DNA of 33,730 bases, from positions 1 through 33,730 of the forward strand of contig JADJSZ010000065.1 in assembly GCA_016711405.1 (NCBI GenBank), read 5' to 3'. Below are positions 1 through 8,312 of this stretch, in pieces; the first letter of the stretch is position 1; each line of letters starts with the position of its first letter. The DNA is from Candidatus Hadersleviella danica. GTDB taxonomy: Bacteria > Chloroflexota > Anaerolineae > Promineifilales > Promineifilaceae. The notes beneath the pieces are model-generated. The model had not been told where the DNA came from. It saw only the letters and a list, made by a program, of their open reading frames with translations, and searched no databases. The translations under genes were made by a program, and so were the position numbers.

Positions 1-7
1 GATAAAT

Positions 8-989
8 ATGAAACAGTACCTTACCCTTTATTTTGTTTTGGCCTTGGCTCTTGCTGGTTGCGCCGCTCCCAGCGATTTACAACCCCGACACCCACCCTGC
101 CTGCGCCACCCATCACCATTGTGGAGACGGGTAGCCCCACGGCCGCCCCATTCCCCCCCACCGAGGACACGGCCGAATGCGGGGCGATTCTCACCGCCAC
201 AGCTTCTTCCACCACTCTCATCCTCGGCGAAACCATGACGGTGACGGTGACCCATGATACCCGCAAAGGGTGCTACACCATTGGCATTCCCAATACAGCC
301 TCCGTTTTGCTTCGGCCGGGCAGGGCACGGCCGTTGATGCGCCAGCCTTTGAGCCAAATAACCCCAAGGCGACCCTCACCGAGGGGCCATCGAGTGTGGC
401 TGTGGGGCAAATGAAAACGGTGGTTTTTGCGTTGGAGGCGTTGCGGAGTGGGGAATTTTTCGTCAACACCCATGTCAGCTATGAATACCAAGCGGCAGGG
501 GCCGAGCAACAGCCGTGGGTGTGGGGTGGGGATGCGGCACGGCCGTTGGCTGTGCAAGTGGTGGCCTTTGATATGACCCAACTGCCCGAATGTATTCCCC
601 CTGCCGACCTCGAGAGTTTGGGCTATGAATGGCGGGATTGCACCCTGACCGAAATTGAGGGGAGCGATGGGTGGGCGGCCGTGCAATGGGGGCGGGATGG
701 GTGTAACTACCCTGCCCAACTCGTTTTGGTTAACATCAATACGGGTGAATTGCGCCGCTTTACAGACCGCCCTTTGCGGGATTTCTTGGGGGAGACGGTG
801 TCGGAAACGGCCGTGTGGGGCGACAGATTGCTCAAATACCAAGAGACTATCACCCGTGAGGAGTGGCTGTTTTTTAGTGGAGGTTGCCACCTCAGTTCAG
901 ACAGTTACCTCTTTCTTTATGATGTCACGGCCGATGCCTTTCGCCTTGCCCCTTTAGGAACACAATCCCCCAACACCACTTCCCTCCCC
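8..989 (+). CDS. Secreted lipoprotein of unknown function (frameshifted)
   Basis: The ATG at position 8 opens a signal peptide ending in a lipobox (L-A-G-C), so the product should be a lipid-anchored exported protein. The reading frame changes at least twice. Near 80 it moves into a Thr/Pro-rich stretch (PTPTLPAPPITIVETG), and near 288, in a C run, it moves into the frame that stays open to 1658. After the linker there is a probable beta-sandwich region (TTLILGETMTVTVTH), then a region rich in aromatic residues and Cys that I do not recognise. No stop precedes the kinase-like domain that begins near 990 in the same frame, so the boundary given here is inferred from homology of the downstream part. 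The shifts may be sequencing errors. Function unknown. Confidence 0.55.
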
Positions 990-1764
990 ATGACCCCTAT
1001 CCCGATTCCCACCGCTCTGCAAGAAAAATTGGCTGGTTATACTTGGGAACGCAACACGCTCGGTTGGTCGGCCGAGTACGTCTTCCACCTCCAGCACCCC
1101 AGCCAACCCGCCTATTACCTGAAGGCCAGCCCCCGCTTGGCTGGAGAGTGTGCGCGGACGATTTGGCTACAGCCGTATCTGCCCGTGCCACAGGTGCATT
1201 ATTTTGTGGAGGAATACAACGGCCGGGATTTGCTCTTGCTCTCGGCCGTACCCGGCCAACTGCTGGAAGCCCTTGCCCCCAGCGAAGCGTTGGTGCGTGG
1301 CCTTGCCCAAACCATGCGGGCGTTGCACGCCATCCCGCTGGCCGAGTGCCCCTTTGATGCGCGGCTGGAGGTGCGCATTGCGGCCGCAACCCGCCGCACG
1401 GAGGCAGGGCTGGTGGATGAGGCGGATTTTGACCTGCAACGGTTGGGGCGCACGGCCGCCGATTTGCTGGCCGAACTCATGGCGCGTCGCCCCACCCACG
1501 AAGAGTTGGTCGTCACCCACGGCGATTTCACCTTGGGCAATGTGCTGGCCCACGGCGAAAGCATCAGTGGGCTGATAGATTTGGGGCGGGTGGGGATTGG
1601 CGACCGCGCCCAAGATTTGGCATTGGCGGGGGAATCATCCGCCAGGGCTTTGGAGTAAGGGTGTGGATGACCGCTTTCTGCCCAATATGTGGGTGGCTTT
1701 GGATGAGGCACGGCTCGAATGGTTACCTTCAGCTACTGGCATGAATTTTTTGATACCAACTTAG
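990..1764 (+). CDS. Aminoglycoside phosphotransferase APH(3')/(3'')-like kinase (frameshifted C-terminus)
   Basis: The region from the ATG at 990 reads as a small-molecule kinase of the APH family, which transfers phosphate from ATP to a hydroxyl of aminoglycosides or similar substrates. Visible motifs are the catalytic loop HGDFTLGN, with the catalytic Asp and an Asn metal ligand, and the following GLIDLGRVGIGDRAQDLAL, the DFG-equivalent with the family-typical IDxGRxGxxDRxxD pattern. Upstream, LPVPQVHYF and LLLLSAVPG match the family N-lobe. The open frame stops at 1658. The expected tail (LDEARLEW, then YLQLL, then HEFF) continues in shifted frames to about 1764, so the C-terminus is broken by one or more indels. 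The gene is in frame with the upstream lipoprotein. Actual antibiotic substrate is unknown; environmental homologues may act on other compounds. Confidence 0.72.
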
Positions 1765-1779
1765 GACAATTGGATGGTT

Positions 1780-1816
1780 TATGGGATATATTGGTTTATT
1801 GGTGTATTAAACCATA
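1780..1816. repeat. Short intergenic TTTATTGG/TATTGG-type array
   Basis: Between the APH-like gene and the converging FHA gene the words ATATTGG, TTTATTGG and TGTATTAAACC follow one another in an imperfect tandem/inverted arrangement. It is a weak member of the 7-nt array family described in the findings. Confidence 0.35.
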
Positions 1817-1829
1817 CTACATTACACCC

Positions 1830-3686
1830 CTACAAAACCCCACTGGGGAAAAGACCTGCTTTGATGGACGAGACTTGTTCGGGGGTAAAGGGTGGCTTAT
1901 ACAACCGCTTGTCCCATTGATAACTGCGGAAAAAATCAATAATAAACCGCATTCGGTCGTCTAGCCGCCCCCAATTGTTGGCCGCACTGCCCGAGAGGGT
2001 GTCGGCTCCTGTATCATATTTTTGGATAATTTCGCGGCAACGGGGGTTTTCTAAAGTGAGCAATTCTTTGGGAAAGTTGATTAAATCGGTGGGAGCCACC
2101 ACATCTTCCCCTAATTTCATTTCGCGGTGAGGCAAGGTATAGGCCATCATCATGCGGGTGACGGTGCGTAAGACCATATCGCGGGAGAAATCCACGGCGC
2201 GGTTGGTCACTTTGCTGGTGAACCAGCTCATTTCTTGTTGGGTGTTGGGGATGATGCCTTCGGCGAATTGGTCAAAGGGCACGCCCAGTGCTTTTTCGAT
2301 GACTGGTTGTAGGCGGCTTTGTTCGTGCAGAGCCAGCAGGATGTTGCCCAAGAAAATTAGCTCTGTTTGCCGCTTGTTGTCTATCTCGAAACGGGCTTCG
2401 TAAAAGGTGGCTAATGAATCGCGGAGCCAATCTTGCCCCCCGTCCTCAAAAGAGCCGGGGATGAAATGGCCATCCAAGAATTGGGTAAAGCGGCCGTGGT
2501 CTGGGGCGCGGTCACGGCCGAACTGGTTAATCATGTCCACAAAGGGCCACGCCAATTCGCCAAAAATCATCAGGTTGCCGAGGGAGAGGAGCAGGCTGAT
2601 TTGTTCGAGGACACGGCCGAGGACATTTTCGGGCGTGGTCGGTTGGTCGCTATTGGCCAAGACATGGTTGAGATAGAGGAAGGTATCCCCATAACCGGCC
2701 GAGCGGATGAGGGCAGATTTGAGGGCGCGAGGCAAACTTTCATGCCGGATGGCACGGCCAGCGGTCTTAGAGGCATAAGTGCCGAAGGCAAACCAGTTGA
2801 CATTGCGCAAGCCGAGAAATTGCCCCAGCATTTGGGCCGTTTCGTAATACCCTTGGGTGATTTGCAGGTTGCGCAATAAAAGGTTTTTGCTACTGACAAT
2901 GTTGTCTATTTCTTCTTTGGTGAGGAGAGGGGGGGGGGCTGGGGCTGTGGGGGGAGGGAGGATGGGCACGGCCGTGGCCGAAACATAGCGCAACCGTACC
3001 ACATGCTCCGCCACATTTTTCCCAATCACCAGCTCGTCCCCATCATAAAGGGGTTGGGTATCGGCAATCGGTACTTTGCCCAGCAAAGGGCGATTTTGTG
3101 CGGTGGGTATAAATTGCACCAGATAATCCGCCCCTCGCCGTATCAGCTTCAAATGTTGGCGAGACATCACCATCGCAGGGATAACCACATCATTATCGGC
3201 TCCCCGGCCAATGGTGATTTCATCTTTGGTTACTATTTCGGTGTGGGTTGCCCCATTGGCAATGGTAATGCTTAGAGCAGGAGGTGGCACAAGGGGGTGT
3301 GCGGGGGCTGTTTGGCTCATGGGTGGCACTGAAGCCACAAGGTCTGGCTCATAATCGGCCGAGACCACAACTGTCTCTTCTTGCCATGTTATCCGCAGAA
3401 AAACCTGTGGCCCCAAGCCAATTTTGTCCCCATTACAGAGGGTATGGGTGTGGCGAATGCGTTCACCATTGACAAACACGCCATTGCTACTGTTCAGGTC
3501 TTCAATAACAATTCTATTCCCCAGTTGGTTCAGGCGGGCGTGTTTGCGAGAGACAAAGGCGGCGTTGATGATAATATCGGCCGATTCTACTCGCCCAATG
3601 GTTATGGGCAGATTGGTTAGGGCGAAGCGTGTATCTCCATCTTCGGCACCTTTCTCGACAATTAATTGAGCTTGTTGGTAAATCAT
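1830..3686 (-). CDS. Double FHA-domain protein with uncharacterised helical C-terminal region
   Basis: A 618-residue protein without signal peptide or membrane segment. Residues about 10-110 form a canonical FHA phosphothreonine-binding domain (IGRVESADIIINAAFVSRKH, then EDLNSSNGVFVNGERI). Residues about 140-235 form a second, divergent FHA (TIGRGADNDVVIPAMVMSRQ) in which the usual S-x-N-G segment is missing. A proline-rich linker follows. The last roughly 360 residues are predicted mostly helical and contain NWFAFGTYASKTAGRAIRHE and RDMVLRTVTRMMMAYTLPHR, which I do not recognise. The family knowledge suggests a Ser/Thr-kinase reader with an unknown effector. The start ATG has no obvious Shine-Dalgarno. 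The gene converges on the APH-like gene and follows carH on the same strand after about 315 bases. Confidence 0.8.
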   Translation of the reverse strand: MIYQQAQLIVEKGAEDGDTRFALTNLPITIGRVESADIIINAAFVSRKHARLNQLGNRIVIEDLNSSNGVFVNGERIRHTHTLCNGDKIGLGPQVFLRITWQEETVVVSADYEPDLVASVPPMSQTAPAHPLVPPPALSITIANGATHTEIVTKDEITIGRGADNDVVIPAMVMSRQHLKLIRRGADYLVQFIPTAQNRPLLGKVPIADTQPLYDGDELVIGKNVAEHVVRLRYVSATAVPILPPPTAPAPPPLLTKEEIDNIVSSKNLLLRNLQITQGYYETAQMLGQFLGLRNVNWFAFGTYASKTAGRAIRHESLPRALKSALIRSAGYGDTFLYLNHVLANSDQPTTPENVLGRVLEQISLLLSLGNLMIFGELAWPFVDMINQFGRDRAPDHGRFTQFLDGHFIPGSFEDGGQDWLRDSLATFYEARFEIDNKRQTELIFLGNILLALHEQSRLQPVIEKALGVPFDQFAEGIIPNTQQEMSWFTSKVTNRAVDFSRDMVLRTVTRMMMAYTLPHREMKLGEDVVAPTDLINFPKELLTLENPRCREIIQKYDTGADTLSGSAANNWGRLDDRMRFIIDFFRSYQWDKRLYKPPFTPEQVSSIKAGLFPSGVL

Positions 3687-3742
3687 CGAAGTCTATCTAT
3701 GACCCACATCTTTCGTACTCGAGAGGCAAAGCTCAAATTTTA

Positions 3743-3779
3743 TTGCAAAGGCGCAAAGAAGCAAAGGCGCAAAGAATTT
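3743..3779. repeat. 8-nt tandem array GCGCAAAG (copy 1)
   Basis: Four successive 8-nt units: TTGCAAAG, GCGCAAAG, AAGCAAAG, GCGCAAAG, followed by AATTT. A near-identical array in opposite orientation lies at 5569-5606, so the two copies bracket the carH gene and its promoter. The rest of 3687-4001 has no gene. It holds a short GAGGGC-rich inverted segment (about 3796-3833) and nothing else I can assign. Confidence 0.8.
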
Positions 3780-4001
3780 GTGGTTGATTAACTCCTGAGG
3801 GCAAAAACCCCCTCTGAGGGCTGAAAGCCCACCTCATACTATAGTGTCCCTAAATGGTTTGTGGATTTTTGGGCAGGGTATTGCAACAAAACCCTACCCC
3901 AGCTCCCCATTGAGGCGGATAACCCCCTCACAGCTCGTTTCGGGTCAGCTAGAGAAAGATATGGGTAATAGATAGCTCGAGCAACGCCTTAGGAGATGCT
4001 T

Positions 4002-5363
4002 TTACGACTCACTTTTAAGCGTTTCCTCTAGCCACGCCACCAACGGTGCGCCCCGTTCATCCATATAAGTTTGGCAGGCATGGTGATAGGCGACCATGTA
4101 GCGGTGCATCGCTTGTTCGGGCATTCGGTAATGGAAATTGATGAGCAAACCATGCACCCATTCGATATTGGTGGTCAGCAAATTCATGTCGCCAAAGGTA
4201 AGGGCGGCGATGATGTTTTGGGCCAAATCTTTGTTGGCGTTCTTGAGGTAGCCCACATCCCCTCCATCTCTCTCTAGAAGCTCCCACACTTTCGCTTCAA
4301 TGGCGGATTGGCGCACTTGGTAATGTTCAAGGGCAATGGTATAGGGGTGTGGGGCGGGGTGGTAGCTGGGCAAAGGCAGGGGGTGGTTGAGGAGATGTTC
4401 GGCCGTGCTGGCCACATTTTCCAGCTTTTCCCCCAGAAAATGGGCAGGAATGCGCTCCCGCAATTGGGGCAGAAAGTTAAAGACAGCCCCGCCATAAGCG
4501 GCAGGAATGTTCTCCCGCCCCAATTCGAGGGTCATGGCGAGAAGGGTGCTGGCCGTGTAGAGCGTTTGGGCGGCCAAAATGACCAAGCGGGGTTGGGTGG
4601 TGGCCACGGTGGCGTTGAGTTTGTCCAGTGGTACATTGGCTCCCAAATAGACAACATCCCATCCTGCGCGGCGCAAAAAGAGCGTGACCATCAGCAAGCT
4701 AAAGGTGTGTCGCTCTTCGGGCGGACAAGCGATGAGGATACGGCCGGGGCGAGTCGGCGGCGGGGTTCCCGCCACCAACGTTTCCAGCCTGCGCACGGCC
4801 AGTGCCGAGGCAAAATGCTCTTGTTGCACCGTCACTTGCCCTTCGTACCAACCAATACCAATTTCGGCCACCCCTTTTTGCAGGATGGTGTAACAGACGG
4901 TTTCGATGGGGAAGATGGCGAACGCTTGGGCGAGAATGTTATCGGCCGTGCGCTCGTCAAAATCAAGGCAGGCATCTACCCACGCTTGGCGGGTGTCGGC
5001 CACGGTATTGCTGGTTTCTAGGGAAGCAAAGTGTGGCGTATAGTTGGGTTCGGGCACGGCCGTCGTGCGGGGCGCGTGTTCCGCTTGCTCGCTGACTGGG
5101 TCTCGTCCAGCGGCCGTGAGCTTGTCCCACAACTTCGCCGCTCGGCTAATGCTCATCCCCTCATCTTGCCGCGCAATCAACCACTTCAGCAGGTCTATAT
5201 CCTGCTGAGAATAGAGCCGATGCCCACCACTGGTGCGGTCGGGGCTGGGCAAGCCATAGCGCCGCTCCCATGCGCGAAGGGTATCGGGCTTTAACCCCGT
5301 CTCAGTGACAACCGCTTTGAGGTTATAAATGGGCGTATCGTAGTTTTGGGCTTCGTCTACCAT
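4002..5363 (-). CDS. carH: CarH/LitR-type B12-dependent MerR-family light-sensing repressor
   Basis: 453 residues with the full CarH architecture. An N-terminal MerR winged helix (residues about 12-80; DTLRAWERRYGLPSPDRTSG) is followed by a linker, a helical B12-binding cap (about 127-197) and a Rossmann cobalamin-binding domain (about 207-325). The cap holds W172 and the pair E182-H183 in the W-x9-EH spacing that in CarH packs against the adenosyl group and supplies the upper ligand after photolysis. The Rossmann domain holds E217-x-H219, the ExH motif whose His is the lower cobalt ligand (IACPPEERHTF). In the known family, adenosylcobalamin drives tetramer formation and repression in the dark and light releases DNA. 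A consensus promoter and phased operator lie directly upstream, which suggests autoregulation. No carotenoid genes are nearby, so other targets are unknown. The C-terminal about 120 residues are an extension I cannot assign. Confidence 0.88.
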   Translation of the reverse strand: MVDEAQNYDTPIYNLKAVVTETGLKPDTLRAWERRYGLPSPDRTSGGHRLYSQQDIDLLKWLIARQDEGMSISRAAKLWDKLTAAGRDPVSEQAEHAPRTTAVPEPNYTPHFASLETSNTVADTRQAWVDACLDFDERTADNILAQAFAIFPIETVCYTILQKGVAEIGIGWYEGQVTVQQEHFASALAVRRLETLVAGTPPPTRPGRILIACPPEERHTFSLLMVTLFLRRAGWDVVYLGANVPLDKLNATVATTQPRLVILAAQTLYTASTLLAMTLELGRENIPAAYGGAVFNFLPQLRERIPAHFLGEKLENVASTAEHLLNHPLPLPSYHPAPHPYTIALEHYQVRQSAIEAKVWELLERDGGDVGYLKNANKDLAQNIIAALTFGDMNLLTTNIEWVHGLLINFHYRMPEQAMHRYMVAYHHACQTYMDERGAPLVAWLEETLKSES

Positions 5364-5414
5364 GCTGGGAGGGAGGGCGTTAGGGGTTATTCGTTAATTG
5401 GTTCCTATCCTCGC

Positions 5415-5443
5415 AATATATCACCCGCTTCTCGAGTTGTCAA
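5415..5443 (-). promoter_or_regulatory. Sigma-70 type promoter of carH
   Basis: On the minus strand TTGACA (5443-5438) is separated by exactly 17 bases from TATATT (5420-5415), about 50 bases upstream of the carH start. This is a near-perfect housekeeping promoter. Confidence 0.85.
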
Positions 5444-5478
5444 TGATTTGTACAATTTTTATACAGGCAATAGATACA
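5438..5478. promoter_or_regulatory. Putative CarH operator: phased TnTACA repeats over the -35 box
   Basis: On the plus strand TGTCAA (5438), TGTACA (5449) and TATACA (5460) start at exact 11-base steps, with a further GATACA at 5473 off the phase by two. The first repeat is the complement of the -35 hexamer. Known CarH operators consist of 11-bp direct repeats containing TnTACA that cover the -35 element, so this arrangement predicts direct autorepression by the CarH encoded next to it. Confidence 0.72.
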
Positions 5479-5510
5479 AAAAATGCGCTTTACTTGTCAT
5501 AAAGCGCATT
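5476..5510 (-). terminator. Rho-independent terminator downstream of copA
   Basis: A perfect 11-bp stem (AATGCGCTTTA at 5482-5492 with TAAAGCGCATT at 5500-5510, loop of 7) is followed on the minus strand by a run of six T. It should end the copper-operon transcript and insulate the carH promoter, which begins 33 bases further on. Confidence 0.85.
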
Positions 5511-5568
5511 ATGTCCAGATTATTGTTCTACGAGTGATTTTTGGCTTTCAGAGCAAATCAGACTAAAA

Positions 5569-5606
5569 CGCCTTTGCGTCTTCGCTTCTTTGCGCCTTTG
5601 CGTTAA
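5569..5606. repeat. 8-nt tandem array CGCCTTTG (copy 2, inverted)
   Basis: Units CGCCTTTG, CGTCTTCG, CTTCTTTG and CGCCTTTG form an 8-nt periodic array that is the reverse complement of the array at 3743-3779. It starts 12 bases beyond the copA stop codon. Confidence 0.8.
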
Positions 5607-5620
5607 AAATCAGGCGTACC

Positions 5621-8089
5621 CTATAGTCGTACCGAGCGCAGGCGCAATGCATTGCTCACGACACTGATGCTCGAGAAAGCCATTGCCCCAGCCGCCAATA
5701 TGGGGTGCAACTCGCGGAACCAGATGGGTAGGAAGGTGAAGCCTGCCAACACCCCTGCCGCAATAGGGATGAGGGCTATGTTGTAGCCAAACGCCCAGCC
5801 CAAATTTTGGCGGATGTTGCGCATAGTGGCGCGGGAAAGGGCGATTGCTTGCGGCACACTGGCCAAATCGCCGCGCATGAGGGTGATGTCGGCCGTTTCC
5901 ATGGCCACATCCGTGCCCGTGCCAATGGCCATGCCCACATCTGCCTGCGCCAGCGCGGGGGCATCGTTGATGCCATCGCCGACCATCGCCACGACATGCC
6001 CCTCGGCTTGCAATTGCTTGACATAACTCGCTTTTTCGGCCGGCAACACCTCGGCAAAGAGACGGCCGATGCCGACCTGCTGGCCAATCGCCTGCGCCGT
6101 AGCCTCGTTGTCGCCCGTCATCATCACCACGGTCAGGCCACGCGCCTGCATGGTGGCGATGGCTTCGCGGGAGCCTTCCTTAATAGTATCGGCCACGCCA
6201 ATGAGGGCGGTGGCACGGCCGTTGACCGCCAGCCACATGACCGTCTTGCCCTCGCTTTGCAGATGGGCGGCCGTTTCCTGCAAGCCGTTTAAGGGGATGG
6301 CTTCGCGGTTCATCAGCCGCTCGTTGCCCAGCAAAACAGTCTGCCCATCCACCTCGGCGCGGAGGCCGTGCCCCGCAATCGCCTCAAAAGCTGTTGGCTC
6401 GGCCAATTCCACTTCCTGTTCATCGGCATAGCGCACAATCGCCTCGCCCAAGGGGTGTTCGGAGCCGCGCTCGGCCGAAGCGGCCAAACGCAGGAATGCG
6501 GATTGCGGATTGGGGATTGCGGATTGGGGGTTGTCGGCGAGGATAAAGTCAGTGACGGCGGGTTTGCCTTTGGTGATGGTTCCTGTTTTGTCGAGGACGA
6601 CGGCCGTGATTTGTTGCCCTTTCTCGAGAGCGGCACTGTTTTTGAAGAGGATGCCCTGCTCCGCCCCTTTGCCCACGCCGACCATAATCGAGGTGGGAGT
6701 GGCCAGCCCCATCGCGCAAGGGCAGGCGATGACGAGCACGGCCGTTAGTCGCAACAGGGCGTGGGTAAAGTCGCCATCAATAAAGAGCCACACGATGAGC
6801 GTGAGCAAGGCGGTGCCGATGACAAAGGGCACGAAATAGGCCGCCACTTGGTCTACAATGCGCTGGATGGGGGCTTTGCTCCCCTGTGCTTGCTCCACCA
6901 ACTTGATAATTTGGGCGAGGGCGCTCTCTTTGCCCACTTTGGTGGCCTCGATTTTGAGCAAGCCCTGCTTGTTGAGCGTTGCGCCGATAACGGCCGCCCC
7001 CGCTGTTTTTTCGACGGGCAAGCTCTCGCCCGTTAACATGCTTTCGTCCACGGCCGAGCGGCCGTCTACCACCAGCCCATCCACGGGGATTTTTTCGCCG
7101 GGGCGCACCAGCACCACATCCCCGCGCACCACTTGGGCGATGGGAATGTCTATTTCTTGGCCGTGGCGCACGACGCGGGCTGTTTTCGGCCGCAACCCAA
7201 TCAGCTTTTTGATGGCCGCGCTGGTTTGCCCCTTCGCCCGCACCTCGAGCAGTTTGCCCAGCACAATGAGGGTGATAATCATGGCCGATGTCTCGAGGTA
7301 GACATGGTGGCCAAGGGCGTGTGTCCCCATCAGGATCGCGATGATGACGGCCACGCTGTAAAAGTAGGCCACGCTGGAGCCAAGGGCAACGAGCACGTCC
7401 ATGTTGGCACTACCGCTTCGCAAAGATTTATAGCCGCCGACGTAATAATCCCAGCCGACATAAAATTGGACGGGGGTGGCGAGGGCGAGGAAGAGCCAGT
7501 TGACCCATTGGGCGCTGGCCCATTCGCCCAGCAGGCCAAAGTCTCTGCTCATGCTGAGGATGAAGAGGGGCAGGGTGAAGATGGCGCCGACGAGGAGGCG
7601 GCGTTGTTGGTGGTGGAGTTCGGCCGTGCGCGCGGCCGTTTCCGCGTCTTCTAGCTCTTCCCCCTCGGCCGCTTCCACCACGTCGTAGCCAGCGGCGCGG
7701 ATGGCGCCGATGATGTCGGCACGGCCGAGTTGGCCAGCGGCGTAGGTGATGACAGCTTTTTCGTTGGCGTAGTTCACGTCGGCCGAGAGCACGCCATCGA
7801 GCCGCCCCACTTTGCGCTGGATATTGCTGGCGCAGTTGGTGCAGGTCATGCCCGTGATAGGCAGTTCGAGGGTGTCGGTGATGACTCCGTAGCCAGCGTG
7901 GGCGATGGAATCGAAAACGGCCGTGGGCTTGACCACGGCGGGGTCGTAGCTAAAAGTCAGCTTTTCGGTGGCGTAGTTGACCTCAGCCGAGGCCACGCCT
8001 TCGACCTTTTTGGCTTTGCGGGTAATGTTGGCCGCGCAGTTGGCACAGGTCATGCCGGTGACGGCGACGGTGAGTTCTTTGGTAGTCAT
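5621..8089 (-). CDS. copA: Copper-exporting P1B-1-type ATPase
   Basis: 822 residues, typical length for CopA. Two N-terminal heavy-metal-associated domains carry GMTCANC (about residue 13) and GMTCTNC (about residue 81). The core shows the TGES actuator motif (MLTGESLPVEK), the membrane CPC copper site (IACPCAMGLATPTS), the phosphorylated Asp in DKTGTITKGKP, the nucleotide-binding HPLGEA and the hinge GDGINDAPALAQADVG. The last membrane helix has the MxxSS signature (AMAFSSISVVSNALRLR) of Cu(I) pumps. It exports Cu(I) from the cytoplasm and is the last gene of the csoR operon. An insert NPQSAIPNPQSAF between the P and N domain motifs is encoded by a 7-nt repeat array (6496-6533). The start ATG lacks a clear Shine-Dalgarno. 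Confidence 0.95.
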   Translation of the reverse strand: MTTKELTVAVTGMTCANCAANITRKAKKVEGVASAEVNYATEKLTFSYDPAVVKPTAVFDSIAHAGYGVITDTLELPITGMTCTNCASNIQRKVGRLDGVLSADVNYANEKAVITYAAGQLGRADIIGAIRAAGYDVVEAAEGEELEDAETAARTAELHHQQRRLLVGAIFTLPLFILSMSRDFGLLGEWASAQWVNWLFLALATPVQFYVGWDYYVGGYKSLRSGSANMDVLVALGSSVAYFYSVAVIIAILMGTHALGHHVYLETSAMIITLIVLGKLLEVRAKGQTSAAIKKLIGLRPKTARVVRHGQEIDIPIAQVVRGDVVLVRPGEKIPVDGLVVDGRSAVDESMLTGESLPVEKTAGAAVIGATLNKQGLLKIEATKVGKESALAQIIKLVEQAQGSKAPIQRIVDQVAAYFVPFVIGTALLTLIVWLFIDGDFTHALLRLTAVLVIACPCAMGLATPTSIMVGVGKGAEQGILFKNSAALEKGQQITAVVLDKTGTITKGKPAVTDFILADNPQSAIPNPQSAFLRLAASAERGSEHPLGEAIVRYADEQEVELAEPTAFEAIAGHGLRAEVDGQTVLLGNERLMNREAIPLNGLQETAAHLQSEGKTVMWLAVNGRATALIGVADTIKEGSREAIATMQARGLTVVMMTGDNEATAQAIGQQVGIGRLFAEVLPAEKASYVKQLQAEGHVVAMVGDGINDAPALAQADVGMAIGTGTDVAMETADITLMRGDLASVPQAIALSRATMRNIRQNLGWAFGYNIALIPIAAGVLAGFTFLPIWFRELHPILAAGAMAFSSISVVSNALRLRSVRL
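6496..6533. repeat. 7-nt array GCGGATT/GGGGATT inside copA
   Basis: Units GCGGATT, GCGGATT, GGGGATT, GCGGATT and GGGGGTT run without interruption. Three units make 21 bases, so the encoded peptide repeats every seven residues (NPQSAIP then NPQSAF). It lies in a variable loop of the nucleotide-binding domain. Confidence 0.85.
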
Positions 8090-8097
8090 GGGGATAT

Positions 8098-8126
8098 TTG
8101 TTATTTGTTATTCGTTATTGGTTTGG
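8098..8126. repeat. 7-nt array TTGTTAT/TCGTTAT upstream of copA
   Basis: Units TTGTTAT, TTGTTAT, TCGTTAT, TGGTTTG directly precede the copA start. It belongs to the GTTATTC word set also used at 9473-9526 and 15661-15735. Confidence 0.6.
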
Positions 8127-8133
8127 GTGTGTT

Positions 8134-8304
8134 CCATTTCAATTGATAGGGTGTGTTTCATCTGAGTTGAGAATCGTTTATGGGGAAGCCTTTTTTGACA
8201 CGAATTTCACGAATGCGGTTAGAGAAAATCCGTGTAATTCGTAAAATTCGTGTCCTGTTTTTTCCCTGCTTCAACTGAAATGAAACACACCCCAATTGAT
8301 ATGG
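8134..8304. repeat. Nested inverted-repeat element between cupredoxin gene and copA
   Basis: The outer left arm contains CCATTTCAATTG (8134), GGTGTGTTTCAT (8150-8161) and AGTTGA (8165-8170). Their complements TCAACT (8271), ATGAAACACACC (8280-8291) and CAATTGATATGG (8293-8304) occur in mirrored order. Inside is a second hairpin, GACACGAATTT (8197-8207) with AAATTCGTGTC (8244-8254). No coding potential is seen. It resembles a small non-autonomous or REP-like element lying within the copper operon. Confidence 0.7.
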
Positions 8305-8312
8305 AATCGCCG

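Noticed and set aside
4308..5021. Long plus-strand open frame opposite carH
   Set aside because: Antisense shadow of a conserved regulator with all functional motifs.
3743..5606. Composite transposon around carH
   Set aside because: Inverted arrays flank it, but there is no transposase and no target duplication; kept only as an observation.
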